From: CAZBMJ01 sp964493205 | GTDB lineage: Bacteria; Myxococcota; UBA727; JABDBI01 | DNA: 17,388 nucleotides | Direction: 5' to 3' | Assembly (NCBI GenBank): GCA_964493205.1 | Contig: CAZBMJ010000041.1 | Coordinates: 1-17,388, forward strand | Shown here: in pieces, positions 1 to 7,286 of the stretch | Layout of the letters: each line of letters begins with the position of its first letter | How positions within the stretch are numbered: position 1 is the first letter of the stretch | Position numbers and translations under genes: made by a program | The notes under the pieces: model-generated | Seen by the model: only the letters and a program-made list of their open reading frames with translations | What the model was told of the DNA's origin: nothing | Database searches by the model: none

Positions 1-76
1 TCAAATCTTTAACACACACTTAATATAACTATTTTATGAGATCTTAGCTATATCAAATTTCATTAATTTTTTTGGA

Positions 77-508
77 ATGCTAGAAAAAACAATCCAAACT
101 CCTGAAGGATATGTCAATTTAAGCACAGTGCCATGGGCACCAATGCTAAAGCTACTTGGCTTTTGTGCTGATTTGATTGGCGCAGCACCCTTTATCATCA
201 GCTTATTTTTTCTTAAAAAACTGTTTTCTTACTATAGAGACGGTGAATTTTTTACGCGTAAAAATGCAATTATCTATCGAAAATTAGGTTTTTTGTATTT
301 TATTGATGCATTATTTATCAAGTCACTCAGCCAAACTTTGATGATTTTAGCCGTAACGATGACCAATCCTCCAGGAGATAGATATTTATCAATCTCCTTT
401 GGTACGCCTAATTTATCTTCGTTGTTTTATGGCACTCTTGTAGTCATCGTATCGTGGGTGATGCTAGAAGCCAGTAAACTTCATGATGAACACAAATTCA
501 CAATATAG
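77..508 (+). CDS. DUF2975-family integral membrane protein, short N-terminus
   Basis: This 143-residue membrane protein looks like the DUF2975 (YoaS-like) family. Hydrophobic segments lie at about residues 24-50, 68-95 and 112-132. The family-like pattern R-D-G-E-F-F-T (54-60) follows the first segment, and the C-terminus ends in L-H-D-E-H-K-F-T-I. DUF2975 proteins usually have about four membrane segments. The first one and the loop after it appear to be missing here, because an in-frame TAA at 26-28 blocks any extension upstream. The gene is therefore either naturally short or 5'-truncated. The Shine-Dalgarno signal before ATG 77 is poor (GGA directly next to it). A small Cro/C1-type regulator follows 15 nt downstream, which is the usual partner of this family. 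The function is unknown; sensing or anchoring for the partner regulator is inferred from the pairing only. Confidence 0.75.
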   Translation: MLEKTIQTPEGYVNLSTVPWAPMLKLLGFCADLIGAAPFIISLFFLKKLFSYYRDGEFFTRKNAIIYRKLGFLYFIDALFIKSLSQTLMILAVTMTNPPGDRYLSISFGTPNLSSLFYGTLVVIVSWVMLEASKLHDEHKFTI

Positions 509-523
509 ACTGGAGGATAAATT

Positions 524-736
524 ATGAGCATTGTTGTGAATCTCGATGTTATGCTGGCCAAACGAAAAATGAGACTTCAAGACTTAGCTGATCGTATTGG
601 CATTACAGTACAAAACTTATCAATCCTTAAAACAGGTAAAGCAAAAGCCATACGATTTTCAACGCTGGAAAGCATTTGCGAATGCTTGAACTGCCAACCA
701 GGAGATATTTTAGAATTTAAAAAGGACGTTTTATGA
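524..736 (+). CDS. Small Cro/C1-type helix-turn-helix regulator (YozG-like)
   Basis: This 70-residue protein is a stand-alone Cro/C1-type DNA-binding domain of the HTH_26/YozG type. The helix-turn-helix runs through M-R-L-Q-D-L-A-D-R-I-G-I (about 16-27) and the recognition helix with L-S-I-L-K-T-G (about 32-38). It ends with the typical L-E-S-I-C-E-C-L-N-C-Q-P-G-D-I-L stretch (48-63). The start is well supported: GGAGG at 512-516 lies 7 nt before ATG 524. The gene sits 15 nt after the DUF2975 gene, and its stop overlaps the next start (ATGA at 733-736), so the three genes are probably cotranscribed and the last two translationally coupled. Small regulators of this kind beside DUF2975 genes are a known pairing; the regulated promoter is likely the cassette's own, which is inference. 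Confidence 0.88.
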   Translation: MSIVVNLDVMLAKRKMRLQDLADRIGITVQNLSILKTGKAKAIRFSTLESICECLNCQPGDILEFKKDVL

Positions 737-1791
737 AAATCATTACTAGATTATTGTTGATGCTCTGCATCTGTTTTTCATCTTTAGCAGTCGGGGACAC
801 CAAAATTACCCCACATAAGTATACAGACGCAGAAAGGCAAAATACTGGCCCAAGATATGAAATACCACCCTCCTCCCGCTTTACCACAAAAAGAATAGGC
901 GAAGATTATGCAGACATTATCTATTATTTTAGCCAACCTCAAAAACAAGACTTCCCGATCGCTATTTTAGTTGGTGGTTCATCATTGGAAAATGACATTA
1001 CAAGCATCATTCATTTTCATCGTTATTTCTTAAAAGAATTTTTAGATTTAGGTGTTGGAGTTATCACCATTGAGCAACAAGGCGTTGATGGCAATAAAGT
1101 TAATACGAAGGAATTTATGGAGCATTATACAAGGTCTAATCGCTTGAGTGATCACCGCACAGTTATTGAGCAGCTTAAAAAGCACCCACCATTAGGATGG
1201 AATGGAAAAATAATTTTTTTTGGTGTTTCTGAAGGTGGCCCTATCGTTACAACCCTTACGACAGATTACCCAGAGATAACGCTTGCAACAATTAATTGGT
1301 CTGGCGCTGGTGATTTTTCATGGCGAGATGCACTTTGGTATTTTATACAAGATATTATTAAAAATACTCCTTGGTATATAAAATTAAGGGCTCAGCTTCC
1401 TTCATGGATGCCTTACTCGCTTGATTTGTATTGGCCAAAATCACGCAAAGGCCATGATCATGCAATGGATGAGACCATTAAAAATCCAACCGCTAACCTA
1501 AAACTCGCCGGTATGACCTATAAATATCATCATGATGCTTTAATCGTTTACCCAAAACCAGAGTATGGGAAAATGAAAACACCTTATTTGGTCGTAGCTG
1601 GCACTAAAGACTCTATTATCGATTCATCAGATGCCTTTGTTCGCAAAGCAAAAGATGCAGGAGCGCCTGTAACTTATATGCGCATATCAGATATGGATCA
1701 TTACGTGAGGAAAAAAGAAGACGTCATCAAGGACTCATTCGCTTGGCTTAATCGAATTTTTGGTACTAGCAATTCATCAACATTTAATTGA
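733..1791 (+). CDS. Exported alpha/beta hydrolase
   Basis: This 352-residue protein has an alpha/beta-hydrolase fold. Residues 1-20 form a signal peptide (basic start, then L-L-L-M-L-C-I-C-F), so it is predicted to act in the periplasm or outside the cell. The nucleophile elbow G-V-S-E-G places the catalytic serine at 166. A plausible acid is Asp293 (A-G-T-K-D) or Asp297, and His323 in D-M-D-H-Y is the likely base, so the triad is complete and in order. The I-L-V-G-G-S-S stretch (78-84) is a likely oxyanion-hole strand. The substrate cannot be read from sequence; esterase, thioesterase and peptidase-type members share this layout. The ATG overlaps the upstream regulator stop by 4 nt, which supports this start and coupled translation. 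A hairpin repeat (1862-1882) lies between it and the convergent rlmM-like gene. Confidence 0.85.
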   Translation: MKIITRLLLMLCICFSSLAVGDTKITPHKYTDAERQNTGPRYEIPPSSRFTTKRIGEDYADIIYYFSQPQKQDFPIAILVGGSSLENDITSIIHFHRYFLKEFLDLGVGVITIEQQGVDGNKVNTKEFMEHYTRSNRLSDHRTVIEQLKKHPPLGWNGKIIFFGVSEGGPIVTTLTTDYPEITLATINWSGAGDFSWRDALWYFIQDIIKNTPWYIKLRAQLPSWMPYSLDLYWPKSRKGHDHAMDETIKNPTANLKLAGMTYKYHHDALIVYPKPEYGKMKTPYLVVAGTKDSIIDSSDAFVRKAKDAGAPVTYMRISDMDHYVRKKEDVIKDSFAWLNRIFGTSNSSTFN

Positions 1792-1856
1792 CCACCGTTG
1801 GTGTAGTGAACTTCCAAAATATTTTGTGCATAAAATACCTATCTATCATACACTAT

Positions 1857-1898
1857 CTACGTGCCGCTCCTTGTGAGCGGCATCCAGAAAACTAATTT
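1857..1898 (+). repeat. REP-like hairpin repeat, copy A
   Basis: A perfect 8-bp stem, TGCCGCTC (1862-1869) with GAGCGGCA (1875-1882), encloses the loop CTTGT. It is preceded by CTACG and followed by ATCCAGAAAACTAATTT (1882-1898), and those 17 bases recur exactly at 16899-16915. Related copies lie near 13433, 15602 and 16940. It sits between two convergent genes and could also act as a weak transcription stop, but it lacks a T-run. Confidence 0.7.
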
Positions 1899-1905
1899 TA
1901 TGTCC

Positions 1906-2826
1906 TTAAATAGCGTCCCATTCTATGCAATAGGGCGCTGGATGAAAAAAAGTTACTTCATGCTTGTTATAGCTAAGATGAAATAAAGCTGAATTTGGAA
2001 TAGATTTGAACTTTTCTATCATCTGGTGATCAGTTTTTCCTTGAAGCTTAAGGGTAATAATCATCTGTTTTGCTTTATTTGCTTTAAGCCAGCGAGTAAC
2101 AAGAGTATAAAGCCGCGCAGGATAACAGGCTACATCGCATAAAAGCCAATCTATAGGTTTATCTAGGGTTTCTGGCTCAAAAGCAAAGGCAGAGCTTTGT
2201 TTAAAAACTATATTAGGCAAGCTTGCTATACGTGGCTGTAGCAAAGCTTTATCAATTGACACCACATGAGTACCAAATGATTGCATAACATAACTCCATC
2301 CTCCAGGTGATGCACCTAAATCATAAACCGTTTCATTTTTTCTTGGCATACGATTTAGAATGCTTAATGCCTCCCACAATTTAAGATAAGCGCGATTAGG
2401 TGGATTTTCTTTGTCTTCTATAAATTCAAATCGACCTAAAGGAGGGGTTTTTAATCTTTTGGTAGCATAAAGTAGGGTATTATTATCAAGAAGGCTAAAA
2501 CAACCAATAGCTGGTAAAGGCTTAATAGGTGGGAATGCTTGAAGCAGCGAAGGAAGCTTTAGTAAACCTTGTTCTATTAATTTCGAACGTCTTACTTGAT
2601 AAAGTGGGTTCAAAAACCAATATTTTCCTGCGGCTCTTAGTATTCTTTGAGCTTGTGAAATTGATTCAAAAGTTTCTATTTTTGGTTCAAACCATATATC
2701 TGCAGCAAAACAGACATTTGGCTTAAATGGCGCCCATACCAAATTATTTTCTATTTTTGTTACACCGCTAAGCTCGGCTAAAAGGTCTTCTTTATATTCT
2801 TTTTCTACAACATAAATTACTTCCAT
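1906..2826 (-). CDS. rlmM: RlmM-like 23S rRNA 2'-O-ribose methyltransferase
   Basis: This 306-residue S-adenosylmethionine-dependent methyltransferase belongs to the FtsJ/RlmM group. The SAM-binding motif I is Y-D-L-G-A-S-P-G-G-W (168-177). The catalytic K-D-K-E tetrad is complete: Lys149 in A-Y-L-K-L-W-E-A, Asp231 in L-L-C-D-V, Lys260 in I-T-L-K-L and Glu290 in K-H-E-V-T-F. These segments resemble E. coli RlmM, which methylates C2498 of 23S rRNA in the cytoplasm. E. coli RlmM is longer (about 366 residues) with an N-terminal THUMP region. The roughly 130-residue N-terminal part here is probably a shorter equivalent, so the exact target base is inferred. It is the last gene of the bamA-greB operon, starting 6 nt after the greB stop with only a weak GAG as ribosome site, which suggests translational coupling. 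Confidence 0.85.
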   Translation of the reverse strand: MEVIYVVEKEYKEDLLAELSGVTKIENNLVWAPFKPNVCFAADIWFEPKIETFESISQAQRILRAAGKYWFLNPLYQVRRSKLIEQGLLKLPSLLQAFPPIKPLPAIGCFSLLDNNTLLYATKRLKTPPLGRFEFIEDKENPPNRAYLKLWEALSILNRMPRKNETVYDLGASPGGWSYVMQSFGTHVVSIDKALLQPRIASLPNIVFKQSSAFAFEPETLDKPIDWLLCDVACYPARLYTLVTRWLKANKAKQMIITLKLQGKTDHQMIEKFKSIPNSALFHLSYNKHEVTFFHPAPYCIEWDAI

Positions 2827-2832
2827 ATTTGT

Positions 2833-3312
2833 TTACTCAATATCCCCAACTTCTATACTAAGTATTTCATATTCTACCAGACCTTTTTGCAGCTCTATTT
2901 CGGCAATCTCGCCTATTTTTTTGCCCATCAAAGCTTTCGCTACAATAGCCTTATAACTAATACTGTGGTCTTTTAAATCTGATTCGCCTTCACCCACTAT
3001 AGTAAAGGTTTTTTGGTTATTATTCTCATCGAGAATACTTACTTTGCAACCAAAACTTACTACTGTAGTACTTACTTTGGATGAATCAATAATAATGGTA
3101 TCTTTTAAAAGCTTAGATAAATATTGTAGACGCTTGTCTATTTCTCTGAGTTTTTTCTTGCCATAAATATACTCAGCATTTTCTGATCGATCACCTTCTG
3201 CAGCAGCGATTGCAACACCATTCACTGTTTTTGGTCGTTCTTTTTGACTCAAATAATCAAACTCAGACTTTAATTTTATAAAGCCTTTTTTAGTAATCAA
3301 CGAATTATTCAT
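2833..3312 (-). CDS. greB: Transcription elongation factor GreB
   Basis: This 159-residue GreA/GreB-family factor rescues backtracked RNA polymerase by stimulating transcript cleavage. The coiled-coil tip carries the hallmark G-D-R-S-E-N-A-E-Y (40-48), including the acidic residues that enter the polymerase secondary channel. The following K-K-K-L-R-E-I-D-K-R (52-61) is typical of GreB rather than GreA. The C-terminal half (about 80-157) is an FKBP-like domain with a conserved A-L-M-G-K-K-I-G segment. The length is the usual one. The gene lies 12 nt after bamA and 6 nt before the rlmM-like gene, all on the minus strand, so it is almost certainly in one operon. The start ATG 3312 has a weak GGA upstream. 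It is cytoplasmic, and I saw no anomaly. Confidence 0.95.
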   Translation of the reverse strand: MNNSLITKKGFIKLKSEFDYLSQKERPKTVNGVAIAAAEGDRSENAEYIYGKKKLREIDKRLQYLSKLLKDTIIIDSSKVSTTVVSFGCKVSILDENNNQKTFTIVGEGESDLKDHSISYKAIVAKALMGKKIGEIAEIELQKGLVEYEILSIEVGDIE

Positions 3313-3324
3313 AAAATATCCAAA

Positions 3325-6201
3325 CTAAAAGCTTGTTCCACCACCAAACTCAAAGGATACAGGAGCATCCCCAAGAGGCAAAGATGGGTTACCTTTTTTA
3401 CGTGAAGTTAACGGAAAACCCCATTCAAATCTTAATAATCCCATTGGACTCACCCACCTAAAGCCAAAGCCAAGAGAAGAGTAAAGGCCAAAAGTTTCAT
3501 AAATTTTTAGTGGATCTTTAACCTTAATGCTTTTAGCATTTAACGACTTATTTCCTATATAAAATAGATTATCTTCATGAGAAAAAACATTACCATAATC
3601 AAAAAATAATACCCCATTAAGTTTTATTAAATTTACAATAGGAAATTCAAGTTCTAAAGAACCATGAATTTCTTTATTGCCACCTATTTTAAAATCTACT
3701 CTTTTATCAAATGGATTAATGGCGGCTACTTTTTTAACAGGGCTAATAGTTCTAGAAGCATAGCCTCTCAATGAACTTATGCCACCTAAAAAGAAGTTTT
3801 CAAATAATAAGGGATTACCAAAATCGTTTAATACACCAAGCTCAAGATTAGCTTTAATAATAAAGCCTTTCCAAATAAACCATTGATCAAAATCGTAATA
3901 AAAACGTAAGTTTGTAGTATAGCGAATAAAATTATTTGCTTGTGCTTTTGGTTTTAAATATAACAAACCTGCCTTCATGGTATTAGGATCTTGCTTTTTA
4001 GTAATATTATTTTCAAGTAAAGATAAGGGCTTGGAACCAAAATACTCATGAGCAAATTCAGTAGAAAAATCTATGTAATAACCTCTGGAAGGAAACATTC
4101 TATTATTTCGTTGATCAAGCCTAATGGTAGGCTTAATAGATGTGGTATAGCGTGGGGTATTTTGAAATAAATCCCATCTTTTTATGGAACTTAAATTATT
4201 ATTTATCATTACCCGTTCAGCAGTATAGGTTAGATAAAAATATAATGAATCAAAATCTAGGACATAAGGTCTATTATGAGGATTAGATTTTTTTAACCAT
4301 TTGGTAGAGTACTTGCTTAAAAAGCTCCCCAACGGGTAACCTAATCCAATATCTGCTCCAGAAGAATTACGCATAAAATCTTCGTAGGAAATTTCTCGAT
4401 TATAAATTGTGGTAGATAAATTTAACGCATTCTCTTTCCAAATATAAAAAGCATAAGGATCCATAAAAGATAAGTCAAACATACGGCGATAATATGACCA
4501 ATCAACGCTTAAAGAAATAGATTGACCTCTCCCAAATAAATTTTGATTGGAAATTTGCCCTCTAAACATAATCCCTTCGCCAGAAGTATTATAACTAGCA
4601 CCAAGTTGTACTCCACCCGTATTTTTTTCAATCACTTTAATGGTAACGATCATGGAATCATTGGTATCAGCAGGACGATCGGTTATTTCTACTGATTCAA
4701 AATAGCCTAAACGCTTAATATTTTCTTCACTCATTTCAAGCAAACTTGCTGAATAATACTCGCCTTGAGCAATTTTTAATTGCCTTCTGATAACTTCGTC
4801 TTTTGTTTTATCGTTGCCTTCTATTTCAAATCTTTTAATTCTTACCTTAGGACCGCTTTCTATTTTTATCGTGATATTCACCAAATCATTTTCTTCATCA
4901 AAAGTTGGAATAGGAGAAACATTCACATAGGCATAGCCTTTATCTTTATATTTTTTAATAAGAGCCAACATATCCAAAGACATCTGTGATTTATTAAAAA
5001 CTTCTCCATATTTTTGAGTAATTAATTCAAGTAAGTTTGACTCTAAAAAAACATCTTTTCTATCTATTGATTCTTTCTTTAAATCATACACTATTTTACT
5101 TTGCTCTATTAAATCACCCTCAACACTTACGCTTCCCAAAGAATATTGTTTATTTTCTTCTATACGATATTGAATGGCAATATGAGCTTTACTGGCAGAT
5201 AGCTCAATAATAGGATCTAATACGCTGGCTTTAAGCATACCGTTATCATGCAAAAGCTTTTCTAAAATTAACAAATCCATATCCACAAAATCTTTACGAA
5301 ACGTCCCCCATTCACTAATAATACTGAGTAAATGCTCTTCTTGGGTGCGTAAGTTTTCTTTAATAATTTTTTCGCTTAAATATTTATTACCAACAATAGA
5401 TATTTGATTAACTTTGAGCTTAGCACTTTCTTTTATAGTAAATACTACATCTACAAAATCTGGAGCATATACATTGGTCGTGTCTACTATTTGTTCAGGA
5501 CTTATATTATTATTTTCTATGCCATTTTTTTCTCTGGCACTAATATCCTTAAAAGAAGTTTTTTGTAATACAAAATCTACTTCCGCCAAAAAATAGCCTT
5601 TACCTACATACAACTCTTTAATTTTTTCTTGATAGTTCTTAATATACGAATTTTTAGCTGCTTGATATTGTTCTAAACCACTTATGCTCTTTAATATTTC
5701 GTCTTTTGAAACTACATCATTTCCATTTATTGTTATTTGAAAAATAGTAGGAACTTCCACTAATACATATTTAAGTAAAATAGCGCCACTAGCTAGTTGC
5801 TTTTTGTAGACTTGAATATCAGAAAATAAACCCATTTTATTTATTTCAATAATATCTTGGCTAACTTTTAACGCTGAATATTTTTGGCCAATTTTGCTAA
5901 CCATTCTTAAAATAATAGCATCTGGTTCTACTTTGAAAGTTCCTTTTATATCAATTCTATATATATGATTAGCTTGCTCTTCTTTTGCGAGTAATACACC
6001 AAGCTCCTTTGAGCGCAGCAAAGCATTTTTAGTATCCTCATCAAAAGATAGAGGACCACCAAGTTCTGTTAATGATGGGTCAATATGAAGCTTTTCTGTT
6101 TTATTATTTGGTTTTGGTATTTGTGGCATATTTGCATACAAATTTACACAAACGAAACATATAAAAAAAAGTAACTTAGAAAAATAATTTTGAATATCCA
6201 A
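3325..6201 (-). CDS. bamA: BamA, outer-membrane protein assembly factor
   Basis: This 958-residue Omp85 protein is the core of the BAM complex that folds beta-barrel proteins into the outer membrane. A signal peptide ends near L-Y-A (21-23). Five POTRA domains follow at about 79-150, 152-258, 262-350, 352-449 and 451-527, then the 16-strand barrel from about 528. The loop-6 motif L-R-G-Y (811-814) is present. The closing L-R-F-E-W-G-F-P-L (923-931) and the final phenylalanine form the beta-signal end. It is longer than E. coli BamA (about 810), partly through a hydrophilic N-terminal extension (24-78) and an insertion in POTRA2 (about 214-247). The start is an unusual TTG at 6201, chosen because AGGGA (6214-6210) lies at suitable spacing, an in-frame stop lies just upstream, and the nearby ATG at 6206 is out of frame. 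It is the first gene of the bamA-greB-rlmM operon. Confidence 0.96.
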   Translation of the reverse strand: MDIQNYFSKLLFFICFVCVNLYANMPQIPKPNNKTEKLHIDPSLTELGGPLSFDEDTKNALLRSKELGVLLAKEEQANHIYRIDIKGTFKVEPDAIILRMVSKIGQKYSALKVSQDIIEINKMGLFSDIQVYKKQLASGAILLKYVLVEVPTIFQITINGNDVVSKDEILKSISGLEQYQAAKNSYIKNYQEKIKELYVGKGYFLAEVDFVLQKTSFKDISAREKNGIENNNISPEQIVDTTNVYAPDFVDVVFTIKESAKLKVNQISIVGNKYLSEKIIKENLRTQEEHLLSIISEWGTFRKDFVDMDLLILEKLLHDNGMLKASVLDPIIELSASKAHIAIQYRIEENKQYSLGSVSVEGDLIEQSKIVYDLKKESIDRKDVFLESNLLELITQKYGEVFNKSQMSLDMLALIKKYKDKGYAYVNVSPIPTFDEENDLVNITIKIESGPKVRIKRFEIEGNDKTKDEVIRRQLKIAQGEYYSASLLEMSEENIKRLGYFESVEITDRPADTNDSMIVTIKVIEKNTGGVQLGASYNTSGEGIMFRGQISNQNLFGRGQSISLSVDWSYYRRMFDLSFMDPYAFYIWKENALNLSTTIYNREISYEDFMRNSSGADIGLGYPLGSFLSKYSTKWLKKSNPHNRPYVLDFDSLYFYLTYTAERVMINNNLSSIKRWDLFQNTPRYTTSIKPTIRLDQRNNRMFPSRGYYIDFSTEFAHEYFGSKPLSLLENNITKKQDPNTMKAGLLYLKPKAQANNFIRYTTNLRFYYDFDQWFIWKGFIIKANLELGVLNDFGNPLLFENFFLGGISSLRGYASRTISPVKKVAAINPFDKRVDFKIGGNKEIHGSLELEFPIVNLIKLNGVLFFDYGNVFSHEDNLFYIGNKSLNAKSIKVKDPLKIYETFGLYSSLGFGFRWVSPMGLLRFEWGFPLTSRKKGNPSLPLGDAPVSFEFGGGTSF

Positions 6202-6330
6202 AACATCTATCCCTATTTAACTTACAATCACTTACTTGTTTGCCTATGAAAACTCGTCTTTTCAACCACTCACCTCAAAAAAAAATTATAAAACATAAAA
6301 ATAATGACATTTGAATACATATTATTCACT

Positions 6331-6360
6331 ATCAAAAACGAAAAATTATATATTTTTGAT
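6331..6360. promoter_or_regulatory. Imperfect AT-rich palindrome in divergent intergenic region
   Basis: The arms ATCAAAAA (6331-6338) and TTTTTGAT (6353-6360) match perfectly over 8 bp with 14 bp between them. The site lies in the 276-bp space between the divergent bamA operon and the 6478 gene. It could be an operator or promoter-associated site, but AT-rich DNA makes such symmetry easily by chance. Confidence 0.25.
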
Positions 6361-6413
6361 CTACTAATGAAACTTAAACTTGCAGCTCACCAACCCAATC
6401 ACTAAAACTGCCT

Positions 6414-6480
6414 CAGTGTTGCTAGTGGCGCGAACTACAACACCTACACTGTGTTTTAGGCGCATTTTGGGGGCAAAATG
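6414..6480 (+). promoter_or_regulatory. Structured leader with alternative hairpins before the 6478 gene
   Basis: Hairpin 1 pairs GTGTTG (6416-6421) plus TAGT (6423-6426) with ACTA (6434-6437) plus CAACAC (6438-6443), with one bulged C. The segment AACAC (6439-6443) can instead pair with GTGTT (6451-6455), so the two folds exclude each other. A third hairpin, CATTTTG (6463-6469) with CAAAATG (6474-6480), puts the start codon in its stem and a GGGG in its loop. This could be a translational or attenuation control; no known riboswitch class was recognised. Confidence 0.45.
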
Positions 6481-7227
6481 AAAACTAATAAATTAACCGA
6501 AGTAGCTATGCTGATGTTATTTGCAGCAAGCTTCGTCGGTATCAATAACTGCGGTAGTCGTACAAGTTCAACAGATGAATCAGCTTTCGAAGTACAAGAA
6601 AATGGTACTTCTGATTTAGCTATCGCACCTGGACCGTTTACTGGCTACGCACGAGATGGTATCTATGCGGGATATCCAACTTTGTATATAGAAACCACTT
6701 GTGGTAACGGTCATGATGATGATGGTGATGGTTTAACAGATTGTGAAGATACTGATTGCCATATTCATCCAGAATGTGCAGAATTTGGACCACCGCTAGA
6801 AGAAATCATAAACAGTAGAGCAGTAACTGTTTATCCTAACGGCTTAGTAGTACCAGAAGACTTAGCCATATTAAAAGCTCGTGGTAATGATGATGATGAT
6901 TTCAATGGTTGGGAAAGAGATAACTTTTTTGCTTACAACCAAAGAGATTGCTGGGTATCCCCAAGAGAACAAGATCCTTACTTCAACATTCCATTAGGTG
7001 AGGCTTTAGTAGCTGGTCCTGATGGTCCTGTTGGTCCATTACTAGACCCAGCTGCAACAGTAGCATTTTTTGGTCCTCGCGCTGGTTTAATCAATGAATG
7101 TGAATATGGAACAGATTTAATGTTCCACCACATGGATGATGATAACGGTGCTGGTGCTGGTGCTGCTGGTGATACTGGTGATGATGATGGTGGTACAGAA
7201 GATGATCAAAATGATGATGGCAAATAA
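6478..7227 (+). CDS. Exported acidic Asp/Cys-motif protein (putative lipoprotein)
   Basis: I do not recognise a defined function. The 249-residue protein starts with a signal-like hydrophobic stretch (9-22). Cys25 could be lipidated, but the bases of the lipobox (I-N-N-C) are atypical, so plain secretion is also possible. Residues 75-94 hold a motif starting C-G-N-G-H-D-D-D-G-D-G and ending in two further cysteines (89, 94), with Cys100 after it. Such Asp/Cys repeats resemble calcium-binding motifs common in surface proteins of Myxococcota and relatives. The tail (about 219-249) is rich in Gly, Ala and Asp. Codon choice looks different from its neighbours (many GGT, GCT, GAT), which may mean high expression. 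A G-run 4 nt before ATG 6478 is the only ribosome-site candidate. It is monocistronic: hairpin leader upstream, strong terminator 28 nt downstream. Confidence 0.8.
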   Translation: MKTNKLTEVAMLMLFAASFVGINNCGSRTSSTDESAFEVQENGTSDLAIAPGPFTGYARDGIYAGYPTLYIETTCGNGHDDDGDGLTDCEDTDCHIHPECAEFGPPLEEIINSRAVTVYPNGLVVPEDLAILKARGNDDDDFNGWERDNFFAYNQRDCWVSPREQDPYFNIPLGEALVAGPDGPVGPLLDPAATVAFFGPRAGLINECEYGTDLMFHHMDDDNGAGAGAAGDTGDDDGGTEDDQNDDGK

Positions 7228-7255
7228 TCAGTAGTTCATCGTACTAAGTACTAAT

Positions 7256-7283
7256 AAAAAGGGGGAGCTAATCCCCCTTTTTT
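7256..7283. terminator. Strong bidirectional rho-independent terminator
   Basis: An 11-bp perfect stem, AAAAAGGGGGA (7256-7266) with TCCCCCTTTTT (7272-7282), has a 5-nt loop, GCTAA. The A-run and T-run make it work on both strands. It lies between the convergent 6478-7227 gene and the 7287-11156 gene and should serve both. Confidence 0.93.
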
Positions 7284-7286
7284 AGT

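Noticed and set aside
2529..2726. Plus-strand open frame within the rlmM-like gene
   Set aside because: Antisense shadow of a gene with conserved catalytic residues.
6474..6552. Confident lipoprotein assignment for the 6478 gene from Cys25
   Set aside because: The residues before the cysteine (I-N-N) do not fit the usual lipobox, so only a tentative call was made.
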